A stretch of DNA of 64,000 nucleotides from Salinispora tropica CNB-440. GTDB taxonomy: Bacteria; Actinomycetota; Actinomycetes; Mycobacteriales; Micromonosporaceae. The DNA is taken from contig NC_009380.1 of the NCBI RefSeq assembly GCF_000016425.1, positions 1,306,144-1,370,143 of the forward strand. Direction: 5' to 3'. A program made the translations under genes and the position numbers. The notes beneath the pieces are model-generated. The model saw nothing but the letters and a program-made list of their open reading frames with translations. It searched no databases and was not told the DNA's origin. This document shows, piece after piece, positions 8,180 to 15,942 of the stretch (its first letter is position 1; every line of letters begins with the position of its first letter).

Positions 8180-8788
8180 ATGCCGAGAGTCTCCGAAGAC
8201 CACCGTGCCGCCCGCCGCCGGCAGATCCTGTCGGCCGCCGCGACCCGCTTCGCCCGCGACGGCTTTCACCGCACCTCCATGCAGGACGTGGTGGATGAGT
8301 CCGGCCTGTCCTTTGGCGCCGTCTACCGCTACTTCCGCACCAAGAACGACATCGTCATGGCGATCTCCCTGGAGGCGATCAGCGTGATCGAGACGGTGGT
8401 CCGTGACGGTGTTCAGGCCGGTCGCCCCGTCGCCGACCTGCTGGCTACGCTCCCGCGGGCGCTGCTCGCCCTCGAACAGATCGACGAGCGGATGCGGCTG
8501 GCGGTGCAGGCGTGGGGGGAGGCGCTCCGCGATCCAGCCCTCGCCGAACGGATGCAGGAAGGCCTGCGGCGTGCCCGCGCCGCGCTTCGGGAGAGCATCG
8601 AGGTCAGCTGTGTCGACAGCGGCGTCCGCATCGACGCGGATGCCGCGGCACAGGTCCTGATCTCAATCATTCAAGGCTTCATCCTGCAACGCTCCTGGGA
8701 CCCCCGCCTCGACGCTGACTCGTACGGTCAGGCTGCCCAAGCGCTGATCAGCGGAACGCTGGGCGGCGCTGCGGCGGGGCAGCGTTGA
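8180..8788 (+). CDS. TetR-family repressor of the monooxygenase
   Basis: 202 residues. The helix-turn-helix (R-R-R-Q-I-L-S-A-A-A-T-R-F-A-R-D-G-F ... L-S-F-G-A-V-Y-R-Y-F-R-T-K) occupies residues 10-56. The C-terminal domain resembles that of AcrR/YcdC-like repressors. The ATG at 8180 follows the second operator directly; the frame extends upstream only antisense to the monooxygenase. The divergent arrangement and duplicated operators make it the probable repressor of that gene. Confidence 0.9.
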   Translation: MPRVSEDHRAARRRQILSAAATRFARDGFHRTSMQDVVDESGLSFGAVYRYFRTKNDIVMAISLEAISVIETVVRDGVQAGRPVADLLATLPRALLALEQIDERMRLAVQAWGEALRDPALAERMQEGLRRARAALRESIEVSCVDSGVRIDADAAAQVLISIIQGFILQRSWDPRLDADSYGQAAQALISGTLGGAAAGQR

Positions 8789-9363
8789 TGAATCGTTGGG
8801 TCGCAATCGACGGGCCGGGCCAGGGCGTTTTGCCCCTGGAAAAATTCATTCACGATCCTGTTGCCGGATAGCCCCTTTCCTGCCCTGCTGGCGTCGCCGT
8901 ATACCCGAATCGGCGGTTTGCGTCTCGCCAGCATCAGGGGCATAGCTGGCAGGTCTGGCCAAGGGGGCGTAGTACGCAGCCGGCCGTGAGTTAGTGATCC
9001 GACTGCCCCGGGCGAGGACGGCCTGGCCCCGGATGGGTTCTGGGATGGGCGTGGGTGGTCGCACCGAATGGACCGCCCGAGGTGACCGCAGGGTGGGTGC
9101 GTAGACCGACCTGGTGGGCGGAGAGCGGCGCCGTACAGACCTTCCCGTTAGCCAAGAATTCGGTTAACGTGAATGCGTGGTTGGTGGGCGTAGCAGATCA
9201 CTCCCGCCAGCTTGTTTGTGGTCTTCCCAGTAAAGCCGGGCTGTCTGCGTTGAGTCCGGCCACGCGCCACCGTCGAAACTCTGAAATCTCTTAACAGGCT
9301 GGGCGGCCGGTTCCCCTGATGGCAGCAGCGGCGACCACCGCCACTGAATATTGGGAGGAACGG
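8789..9363. other. Non-coding region with two hairpin structures
   Basis: No gene could be supported in these 575 bases. A short hairpin occupies 8820-8839 (CCAGGG / CCCTGG) and may end the TetR transcript. A nested structure at 8886-8933 has outer arms TGCTGGCG / CGCCAGCA and inner arms CGCCG / CGGCG. The rest, up to the ribosome site of the acyl-CoA ligase (GGGAGGAA, 9353), contains only short unrecognised frames. Confidence 0.5.
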
Positions 9364-11157
9364 GTGCGGGAGTCGACATCGCCGCCGCTATACGTGGTGC
9401 CGGAGAAGGGCGGGCTCGGTGACCTCGTCGCGAACAATGCCGTCGAGGAGCCGGATGAGCCGGTATTCCACCGGAAAGTCGGGGATCGTTGGGAGCCGGT
9501 CAGTGCCGCGAAGTTCTCCACCGAGGTCATCGGCCTGGCCCGCGGGCTGATCGCCAAGGGGGTCGGGCACGGGGATCGCGTCGGCCTGCTCTCCAGTAAT
9601 CGGTACGAGTGGTCGCTCATGGATTTCGCCCTCTGGACGATCGGCGCGTCGCCCGTCCCGATCTATCTGACCTCCTCCGCCGAGCAGATCGAGTGGATTC
9701 TCAGCGACTCTGGTGCGGTGGCCGTGGTGGTGGAGACCGCGACACACGAGGATGTGATCCAGGGAATTCGGGGTAGTCTGCCCGCCCTGCAGCACATCTG
9801 GCAGCTCGACGCCGGGGTGGTGGACGAGCTGCGGGATGCGGGTGCCACCGTCGAACCGGCCGTGGTTGAGGAGCGTCGGAAGGCCGTGTGCCCGGAGGAC
9901 ATCGCCACGATCATCTACACCTCGGGCACCACCGGGATGCCCAAGGGCTGCACCCTCAGCCATGCGAACCTGCTCGCCGGCTCCGGTAACGCCGTCGCCC
10001 TGCTGCGCACCATGTTCGGGCCGGTGGGCGACATTCCCGCGTCGACGCTGCTCTTTCTGCCCCTCGCCCACGTCTTCGGGCGGATGGTGCAGGTTGGTGC
10101 CACGGTGGCGCGGACGCCCCTGGCGCACTGCTCCGATGTGAAGCAGGTTCCGGCGGAGCTGGCCAGCTACAAGCCGACCTTCTTGCTCTCGGTTCCCTAC
10201 GTGTTGGAGAAGGCGTACAACGGCGCCCGACGCAAGGCATACGAAGGTGGCAAGGGCAAGATCTTCGATACCGCGGCAGCGACGGCGATCGCCTACTCGG
10301 AAGCGCAGAAGCCCGGTGTGGGCCTGCGCCTGCGCCATGCCCTCTTCGATCGACTGGTGTACCGCAAGTTCCGCGCTGCCCTGGGCGGGAACCTGCGCTA
10401 CGTCATCTCCGGGGGAGCAGCTCTGGGGGAACGCCTGACGCACTTCTACCGGGGCTGCGGCATCACGGTGTTCGAGGGTTACGGACTCACCGAAACCAGT
10501 GCGGCGGTCACGGTCAACTCGCTGGAATCCTTCCGACCGGGAACGGTGGGCCGGGTCGTGCCGAGCGTGCAGATGCGGATCGGCGACGACGGTGAGGTGC
10601 AGTGCACTGGTGACCCGGTGTTCGCGGGCTACTGGAACAACGAGGCGGCGAACGCCGACGCGTTCACCGAGGACGGCTGGTTCCGTACCGGTGACATCGG
10701 AGAGTTCGATGACCATGGCCATCTGCGGATCACCGGCCGGAAGAAGGAGATCCTGGTAACCAGCGGGGGTAAGAACGTGTCCCCCGCCCTGATCGAGGAT
10801 CGCATCGCCGCCTCCCCGCTGGTCGCCCAGGCGCTTGTGGTGGGCGACGGGCAGAAGTACATCGCCGCGCTCATCACCGTGGATTCGGAGTACCTGGAGC
10901 ACTGGAAGACCAGCGCGGGAAAGCCTGCTGACGCCACCTCGGCAGATCTCATCAATGATCCTGACCTCCTACAGGAGCTGCAACGCGCGGTGGACGAGGG
11001 CAACACGGCGGTGTCGACGGCCGAGGCGGTACGTCGCTTCCGCGTACTCCCCAGCGAGTTCACCGTGGAGTCCGGTCACCTGACGCCGTCGCTGAAGATG
11101 CGGCGCAAGGTGATCATGGCTGACTTCGCTGACGAGGTGGCCGAGCTGTACAGCTGA
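9364..11157 (+). CDS. Long-chain fatty-acid--CoA ligase, FadD15-like
   Basis: 597 residues, AMP-forming acyl-CoA synthetase that activates fatty acids with ATP and CoA. Motifs: P-loop-like I-I-Y-T-S-G-T-T-G-M-P-K-G (near residue 190), the E-G-Y-G-L-T-E-T-S motif, T-G-D-I-G-E-F and the C-terminal G-R-K-K-E. Length matches FadD15 of mycobacteria (about 600). The GTG at 9364 gives M-R-E-S-T, close to the M-R-E-[FI]-S start of relatives, and follows GGGAGGAA by four bases. An in-frame ATG at 9319 would add 15 residues with no ribosome site. It stands alone with a long 5' non-coding region and a terminator after it. Confidence 0.9.
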   Translation: MRESTSPPLYVVPEKGGLGDLVANNAVEEPDEPVFHRKVGDRWEPVSAAKFSTEVIGLARGLIAKGVGHGDRVGLLSSNRYEWSLMDFALWTIGASPVPIYLTSSAEQIEWILSDSGAVAVVVETATHEDVIQGIRGSLPALQHIWQLDAGVVDELRDAGATVEPAVVEERRKAVCPEDIATIIYTSGTTGMPKGCTLSHANLLAGSGNAVALLRTMFGPVGDIPASTLLFLPLAHVFGRMVQVGATVARTPLAHCSDVKQVPAELASYKPTFLLSVPYVLEKAYNGARRKAYEGGKGKIFDTAAATAIAYSEAQKPGVGLRLRHALFDRLVYRKFRAALGGNLRYVISGGAALGERLTHFYRGCGITVFEGYGLTETSAAVTVNSLESFRPGTVGRVVPSVQMRIGDDGEVQCTGDPVFAGYWNNEAANADAFTEDGWFRTGDIGEFDDHGHLRITGRKKEILVTSGGKNVSPALIEDRIAASPLVAQALVVGDGQKYIAALITVDSEYLEHWKTSAGKPADATSADLINDPDLLQELQRAVDEGNTAVSTAEAVRRFRVLPSEFTVESGHLTPSLKMRRKVIMADFADEVAELYS

Positions 11158-11179
11158 CCCGCCCCTGGCCGTACCGCGA

Positions 11180-11216
11180 AGGGCCCTGCGCGTGCCACGT
11201 CACGTGCCAGGGCCCT
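11180..11216 (+). terminator. Terminator after the acyl-CoA ligase gene
   Basis: Perfect arms AGGGCCCTG (11180-11188) and CAGGGCCCT (11208-11216), with an inner CGTG/CACG pairing in the loop, lie 22 bases after the stop codon. Confidence 0.7.
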
Positions 11217-11488
11217 CCGGCGTCCACGCTCCGGGCGATGAGCCTCGGGGCGACGCCACATCGCGGCCGCGGTCGGGTGGGCGCGCGACATTCCGTTCGT
11301 CCCGCTTGCGACTGGGCCGCAGGTGGCTACTGTCCTGGTGGCCTATCCCGCAACGGCGCTGGCCCGATACCAGACAGCGCACGGGGCAGACCAGCTGACG
11401 AATTCGGTCCCGGCCTGACGGAGCCGTGCGCGGCATGGTTGGCTGGCGCGGCACGAGCCGGCGGGGCGGCGGCAAGATGGACGGTGTG
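11217..11488. other. Intergenic region before the MFS gene
   Basis: No gene or strong repeat recognised. The in-frame upstream extension of the MFS gene begins here, but its residues do not look like a transporter N-terminus. Confidence 0.45.
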
Positions 11489-12844
11489 ATGGCTGATCAG
11501 CGACCGTCGGCCCGGTACGGCTACCGGAGTCTCGGGGCTGAACCCGGCTTCCGGGTCCGGTTGGCGGGCGCCGCGGCCAGCAAGCTTCAGGCCGGCATGT
11601 TCTCCTTCGCGTTGCTCTACGCGGTCTCCGCCGGTCGCTCCTATGGCGTCGCCGCACTCGTTGTCGCGGTTGCCGCCCTCGGTGGCATCGCGGCGCCCTT
11701 CCGGGGGCGACTGCTCGACCGATTCGGCGACAGACGTGTCCTGTGGCCCATCTTGACCGTGCATGTGGGCTCAGTGACGGCGCTGTCGGTCAACGAAGGA
11801 CTCAACGGGCCGGTACTGGCGACCTTCGGGTCGGCGCTCGTGGCGAATGTGTCGATGCCTCCGGTCGGGGTGCTGTCCCGGGTCATGTGGCGCAGGATGT
11901 CGCAGCCGCAGAATGTCCGGAGCGCGCTGGCGCTCGACGCGGTGCTTACGGATCTCGCCTTCGTCTTCGGACCCGCCCTGGTCGGTCTGCTGACCGAAAC
12001 GGTGTCGCCGATAGCCGGGTTGGTGGTTTCCAGCGGCTCCAGCGCGCTGGCGACCGTCCTTCTCCTTCGGGCCCAGGCCGGCCGGGGGCCGGTACGGGAC
12101 CCCAGCCGGGGGCCGGAGCGGGGCGCCGGCGGCGCGCGGCACTGGGCCGGTCCGCTTGTGCTGGCGCCCCTACGCTGGCTGCTGCTCGTCGCCTGTCTCT
12201 TCTCCGCAGCGTTGCATGCCGTGCAAATTGCGCTCCCCGCAGCGGCTGGCCGGTCGGCTGGTGCTGCTCTGGTCAGCGTCCTGTCGGTGGGCAGCATCGT
12301 CGGTGGCCTGGTGGTTGGGGCGCTGCGCGGGCGGTGGGTACCTCGGCTGCCCGTCCTGCTTCTGGGTCTTGCTCTCGCGTGTGTGGCCCTGGCGGTGGTC
12401 GGTCGGTTGCCGCTGGGGCTGTTGGTGGCCGGCTGCCTCCTGGTCGGTCTCTTCATCGGGCCCACCTTTGTTGCCCTGTACGGCGATGCGGGTGACCTGG
12501 CGCCTTCGGGCACCGAGGCGGAGACGCAGTCATGGACGGGGGCTGCCATTCAGCTCGGCGCAGCCGTTGGTGCTGCGGCCGGCGCTGCCGCCATCGAGGG
12601 CTGGGCGCCGCTGGCCGCGGTCGGGGTGGCTGCCGTGCTGGCGCTGTCGGGATTTGGGGCGGGCCTGCGGGTGGTCCGCGCGCAGCGGCACCGTAGCCGG
12701 AGCCGACTGGACGGCTCACGCAAGAACCCACCTCCAGCTGAGCGGGATGAGGCCGGCCGCCTTTCTGCGGTGACCAACAACCTTGACGTACCGCCGGCCG
12801 TTGATCCTGGCGGTAGAGGTGTTTCTGCTCGCATCAAGGGATAG
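11489..12844 (+). CDS. Major facilitator superfamily transporter
   Basis: About 451 residues with some ten to twelve hydrophobic segments. The G-R-L-L-D-R-F-G-D-R-R motif after the second helix is the MFS loop signature. It resembles actinobacterial multidrug-efflux-like MFS proteins of unknown substrate. The ATG at 11489 (M-A-D-Q-R-P) is preferred; an in-frame ATG at 11477 is possible and both have weak ribosome sites. The 3' end is odd: the last 14 codons and the stop lie inside the 104-base leader shared by two RCC1-repeat genes (12800 onward), so the native C-terminus has probably been replaced. It is followed at 60 bases by the RCC1 gene. Confidence 0.82.
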   Translation: MADQRPSARYGYRSLGAEPGFRVRLAGAAASKLQAGMFSFALLYAVSAGRSYGVAALVVAVAALGGIAAPFRGRLLDRFGDRRVLWPILTVHVGSVTALSVNEGLNGPVLATFGSALVANVSMPPVGVLSRVMWRRMSQPQNVRSALALDAVLTDLAFVFGPALVGLLTETVSPIAGLVVSSGSSALATVLLLRAQAGRGPVRDPSRGPERGAGGARHWAGPLVLAPLRWLLLVACLFSAALHAVQIALPAAAGRSAGAALVSVLSVGSIVGGLVVGALRGRWVPRLPVLLLGLALACVALAVVGRLPLGLLVAGCLLVGLFIGPTFVALYGDAGDLAPSGTEAETQSWTGAAIQLGAAVGAAAGAAAIEGWAPLAAVGVAAVLALSGFGAGLRVVRAQRHRSRSRLDGSRKNPPPAERDEAGRLSAVTNNLDVPPAVDPGGRGVSARIKG

Positions 12845-12903
12845 GTAGCCAGAATGAGCAGCTGTCTCTTCGTGCGGTACTTCACTGCTCGGAGGCGTGC
12901 GCG
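12800..12903 (+). promoter_or_regulatory. Conserved leader/promoter of RCC1 gene A
   Basis: This 104-base segment is laid out exactly like the one before RCC1 gene C (39836-39939, other strand). Shared blocks are GTTGATCCTGGCGGTAGAGG, TTTCT, GGGATAGGT and GCTCGGAGG (ribosome site), with identical distances to the ATG. A weak -10-like AGAATG sits where the other copies have GATAAT or AATAAT. The 3' end of the MFS gene is inside it. Confidence 0.65.
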
Positions 12904-14607
12904 ATGCAGGGGTTCTGTCAGCGGCTGGATCGGGGCGCCGGAGTGCGCCGGGCGGGACGCGCTGTCGTCGGATGGCTCGCCCTCGCGCTGGCGGTGACGG
13001 TAACGCAGGCGATCGGTGTGTCGCCCGCGTTGGCGCAGCACAAGCCCGGATCGACCGCGGTGTCGGAATTCCTCCTGGCCTGGGGGAAGAACGACAATGG
13101 GCAGCTTGGTAACGGAAGCACTACCGGAAGTAACGTGCCGATCGCGGTGAGCCTGCCGCTGGGCACCACGGTTACCGCTGTCGCCGCCGGTCGCTTTCAC
13201 AGTCTGGCGTTGACCTCGGCCGGCACGGTCCTCGCCTGGGGCACCAACCACTTTGGTCAGCTCGGTGACGGAACCCTGATCGACCGTAGTGCGCCCGTCG
13301 AGGTAAGTCTGCCGCCCGGCACCACGGTCACCGCCGTCGCCGCTGGCGGCGTCCACAGCATGGCATTGACCTCGGTCGGCACCGTCCTGGCCTGGGGTGG
13401 CAACGGCGTCGGTCAGCTCGGGGACGGAAGCACGACCAGGCGTACCACGCCGGTCGAGGCGATCCTGCCGTCCGGTGTCACCGTCACCGCTGTCGCCGCC
13501 GCCGAAAGCCACAGCCTGGCGGTGACCTCTGCCGGTGCCGCCCTCGCCTGGGGGCTGAACGGCACTGGTCAACTCGGGGACGGGAGCACCATCAACCGGA
13601 GTACGCCGGTGTCTGTCGCCCTGCCCCTCGGCACCGAGGTCACTGCCATCGCTGCCGGCCGCCTCCACAGCCTGGCGGTCACGTCCGTCGGTGCCGCCCT
13701 CGCCTGGGGGTACAACGGCACTGGTCAACTCGGGGACGGGACCACCATCAACCGGAGTACGCCGGTGTCTGTCGCCCTGCCCCTCGGGGCCGAGGTCACC
13801 GCCGTCGTGGCCGGCCGCCTCCACAGTGCTGCGTTGACCACGGCCGGCACCGCCCTCGCCTGGGGCGACAACGGCTTCGGGCAGCTCGGAAACGGGGGTG
13901 GCAGCAACAGCAGCGAAGCCGTCGAGGTCAGCCTGCCCACGGGCACCACGCTCGCGGCCATCGCGTCCCGCGACAGCGACCACACCATCGCGATAGCCGG
14001 CGACGGCACCGCCCTCGCCTGGGGGAGCAATATCTTTGGCCAACTCGGTGATGGAACCACCACCAACCCCAGCACGCCGGTGCCCGTAGCCCTGCCTACG
14101 GGCATCACGCTCCTCACCACGGCTGCCGGCAGCGACCACACGCTGGCCCTGCCTGCCCAGCAATCCCGCTCCACCACGAGTGTGCAGGTCTCGCCGCAGG
14201 ACCCGACCGTGGATCAGGACGTCACGCTCACCGCCACCGTCACCTGCGACCTCGGAAGCCCGACCGGCATCGTCACCTTCCGCAACAACAACACCGACCT
14301 CGCCACCGTGCCCCTGGACACCACCAACACCGCCACCCACACCACGACGCTCCCGGTCGGCACCAACACCCTGACCGCCGACTTCACCAGCACCAACACC
14401 GTCTGCCCCAACAGTCAGTCCGAGGCCACCACCATCACCGTCGCCGATCCCACCGACCCGACCGACCCCACCGATCCCGACCTACCCATCACCGGGGTCA
14501 GCCTGCCCAGCCTGCTCGGCACCGCCACCCTGCTCATCCTCATCGGCGCCAGCTTCATCGTCCTCACCCGCCGACACCGATCGACCCACACTGAGGTGGC
14601 CGGGTAG
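12904..14607 (+). CDS. Secreted seven-repeat RCC1-type propeller protein with LPxTG anchor (copy A)
   Basis: 567 residues. A signal peptide covers residues 1 to about 39 (hydrophobic core A-L-A-L-A-V-T-V, A-L-A-Q cleavage region). Seven repeats of about 52 residues follow, each with L-A-W-G-x-N-x-x-G-Q-L-G-[DN]-G and ending H-S-L-A-L-T-S (about 50-415), forming an RCC1-like seven-blade propeller. After this come a bacterial Ig-like domain (about 423-510), a D-P-T repeat linker, L-P-I-T-G, a membrane segment and R-R-H-R: a sortase wall-anchoring signal. The partner is unknown; in bacteria such propellers are usually binding scaffolds, not chromatin regulators. GCTCGGAGG precedes the ATG. Repeats 4 and 5 are almost identical in DNA. 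Paralogues lie at 15943 and 38102. Confidence 0.9.
   Translation: MQGFCQRLDRGAGVRRAGRAVVGWLALALAVTVTQAIGVSPALAQHKPGSTAVSEFLLAWGKNDNGQLGNGSTTGSNVPIAVSLPLGTTVTAVAAGRFHSLALTSAGTVLAWGTNHFGQLGDGTLIDRSAPVEVSLPPGTTVTAVAAGGVHSMALTSVGTVLAWGGNGVGQLGDGSTTRRTTPVEAILPSGVTVTAVAAAESHSLAVTSAGAALAWGLNGTGQLGDGSTINRSTPVSVALPLGTEVTAIAAGRLHSLAVTSVGAALAWGYNGTGQLGDGTTINRSTPVSVALPLGAEVTAVVAGRLHSAALTTAGTALAWGDNGFGQLGNGGGSNSSEAVEVSLPTGTTLAAIASRDSDHTIAIAGDGTALAWGSNIFGQLGDGTTTNPSTPVPVALPTGITLLTTAAGSDHTLALPAQQSRSTTSVQVSPQDPTVDQDVTLTATVTCDLGSPTGIVTFRNNNTDLATVPLDTTNTATHTTTLPVGTNTLTADFTSTNTVCPNSQSEATTITVADPTDPTDPTDPDLPITGVSLPSLLGTATLLILIGASFIVLTRRHRSTHTEVAG
13537..13848 (+). repeat. Near-identical tandem 156-bp repeat inside RCC1 gene A
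   Basis: Units 13537-13692 and 13693-13848 encode repeats 4 and 5 and match over most of their length (same G-T-G-Q-L-G-D-G, I-N-R-S-T-P-V-S-V-A-L-P-L-G). The other blades are much more diverged, so this is a recent in-frame duplication of one 52-codon unit. The total of seven blades equals that of the paralogues, so a compensating loss or replacement of another blade is likely. Confidence 0.75.
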
Positions 14608-14634
14608 TAGCGGTATCGGGCATCGTTGCGGCCC

Positions 14635-15468
14635 ATGGACCTTCTCGTGGTGGGTGGTAGTGGTCTGCTGGGCCGAGAGATCGTGCGCCAGGCGCGGCGG
14701 AGCGGTCGTCAGGTGGCGGCGACCTTCCACCGTCAGGTGGTGCCGGTTGCCGGCGTGAACTGGCGAAAACTCGACATCCGACGCCGCGACGAGGTCGCTG
14801 CAGTGGTCAACCAGCTCCGACCCGCTGCGATCATCAACGCGGCGTACCGGCAGGACGACTGGGCTATCACCGCCGACGGCGGCATGCACGTGGCCGCCGC
14901 CGCGGTCGCCAACCGGGCCCGCCTGGTGCAGGTCTCCAGTGATGCGGTCTTCTCCGGCACAGCGGAACGCTACGACGAGACGTGTAGCCCCGACCCGACC
15001 AGCCCATACGGTGCGGCCAAGGCCGCGGTCGAGACGGCGACTACGGGCCTGGATCCGGGTGCGGTCATCGCCCGAACCTCTTTGATCATCGGAGCTGATG
15101 GCAGCTCCTCCCAGGAGAGGCTGGTGCACGCCCTCGCCGCCAACCCCACCAGCGGCTTCCTCTTCACCGACGACCTGCGTTGCCCGATCCACGTCACGGA
15201 CCTGGCCGCGGCGCTCCTGGAACTGGCCGCTTCCGCGTACGCCGGAATCCACCACGTGGCTGGCGCCGACGCCGTCAGTCGCTACGAACTCGGCCTGCTC
15301 ATCGCCCGTCGCGACGGTATCGACGACTCGGTCCTGCCCGCCGGCCGGCGGGCTGACACCACCGTTCCTGGTCCGGTCAGGGTTCGCCTCGACTGTGCCG
15401 AGACCCAGTCAAGACTGACCACCCGGCTCCGTGGTGCCCGGACGTTCCTTGCCCCTACCTGCGCCTAA
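14635..15468 (+). CDS. RmlD-like sugar-nucleotide reductase (extended SDR)
   Basis: 277 residues. The N-terminal G-G-S-G-L-L-G-R-E-I-V binds NAD(P), and the catalytic Y-x-x-x-K is S-P-Y-G-A-A-K. It resembles dTDP-4-dehydrorhamnose reductase but is not in a rhamnose cluster, so the substrate is unknown. The ATG at 14635 is chosen; a TTG at 14626 is in frame. It lies 27 bases after RCC1 gene A and may be read through from it. Its stop overlaps the stop of the convergent broken acetyltransferase gene. Confidence 0.82.
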   Translation: MDLLVVGGSGLLGREIVRQARRSGRQVAATFHRQVVPVAGVNWRKLDIRRRDEVAAVVNQLRPAAIINAAYRQDDWAITADGGMHVAAAAVANRARLVQVSSDAVFSGTAERYDETCSPDPTSPYGAAKAAVETATTGLDPGAVIARTSLIIGADGSSSQERLVHALAANPTSGFLFTDDLRCPIHVTDLAAALLELAASAYAGIHHVAGADAVSRYELGLLIARRDGIDDSVLPAGRRADTTVPGPVRVRLDCAETQSRLTTRLRGARTFLAPTCA

Positions 15469-15801
15469 CCGGTCGAGGTGGCGGCGAACAACAGCCGGTC
15501 GCGCCACTGCCCGCGGATCTGGAGGTGGTTGTGCCGGTACCCGGCAGGCCGCATCCCGATTTTGGTCAGGACGCGAGCAGAGGCCACGTTGGCGGGGTCG
15601 CACCCCGCGCTGACTTCACGCAAGCCGAGCTGGTCGAATCCGAACCCCATCAGGGCCTGGGTGGCCTCGGTGGCGTACCCGTGCCCCCACCAGGTCCGGG
15701 CCGGGACGTAGCCGATCTCGGCCTGCCGGTGAGCGGTATCGGTTTTGGCGAGTTGGATGGAGCCGATCAGGTAACAGCAGGCGAGGCGTCGTCAGCTCCA
15801 T
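15465..15801 (-). pseudogene. RimJ/RimL-type GNAT acetyltransferase with internal deletion
   Basis: The start at 15801 gives M-E-L-T-T-P-R-L-L-L, the classic beginning of this family. The sequence then jumps, in another frame, to Y-L-I-G-S-I-Q-L-A-K-T-D and A-E-I-G-Y-V-P-A-R-T-W-W-G-H-G-Y-A-T-E-A, followed by the C-terminal half (C-D-P-A-N-V-A-S-A-R-V-L-T-K-I-G-M-R). Family members have about 60-70 residues between these parts. They are missing, and the join near 15780 shifts the frame. The gene cannot make a full acetyltransferase. It lies just upstream of, and divergent from, RCC1 gene B. Confidence 0.8.
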
Positions 15802-15856
15802 AGCGGAACATGCTTTCACTTTTATTCGGCGGATCAGTCCGCATTCGGGCTATGGG

Positions 15857-15942
15857 CGTTTCTGCCTAAGAATCCCGGAATGTTTGGCTAATAATGGCCT
15901 ATGTCCTATTGGCAGAGGATTATCTGCTCGGAGGTGGGTGCG
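15857..15942 (+). promoter_or_regulatory. Leader/promoter of RCC1 gene B
   Basis: This leader shares TTTCTGCC, GGCTAATAATGGC (AATAAT as -10-like box), a CCTATT block and GCTCGGAGGT with the leader of gene C. The distance from the -10-like block to the ribosome site (27 bases) and on to ATG is the same in all three genes. The upstream half is more diverged than in copies A and C. Confidence 0.55.

Noticed and set aside
9388..10902. 504-residue minus-strand reading frame opposite the acyl-CoA ligase
   Set aside because: Histidine/arginine-rich shadow of the FadD gene.
12550..14340. Long glycine-rich minus-strand frame opposite MFS and RCC1 gene A
   Set aside because: Its periodic G-G-D-G-R pattern is the reverse image of the RCC1 repeats and it crosses two genes.
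12904..14607. Annotation as chromosome-condensation regulator
   Set aside because: Signal peptide and LPxTG tail place the protein outside the cell; only the propeller fold is shared with eukaryotic RCC1.
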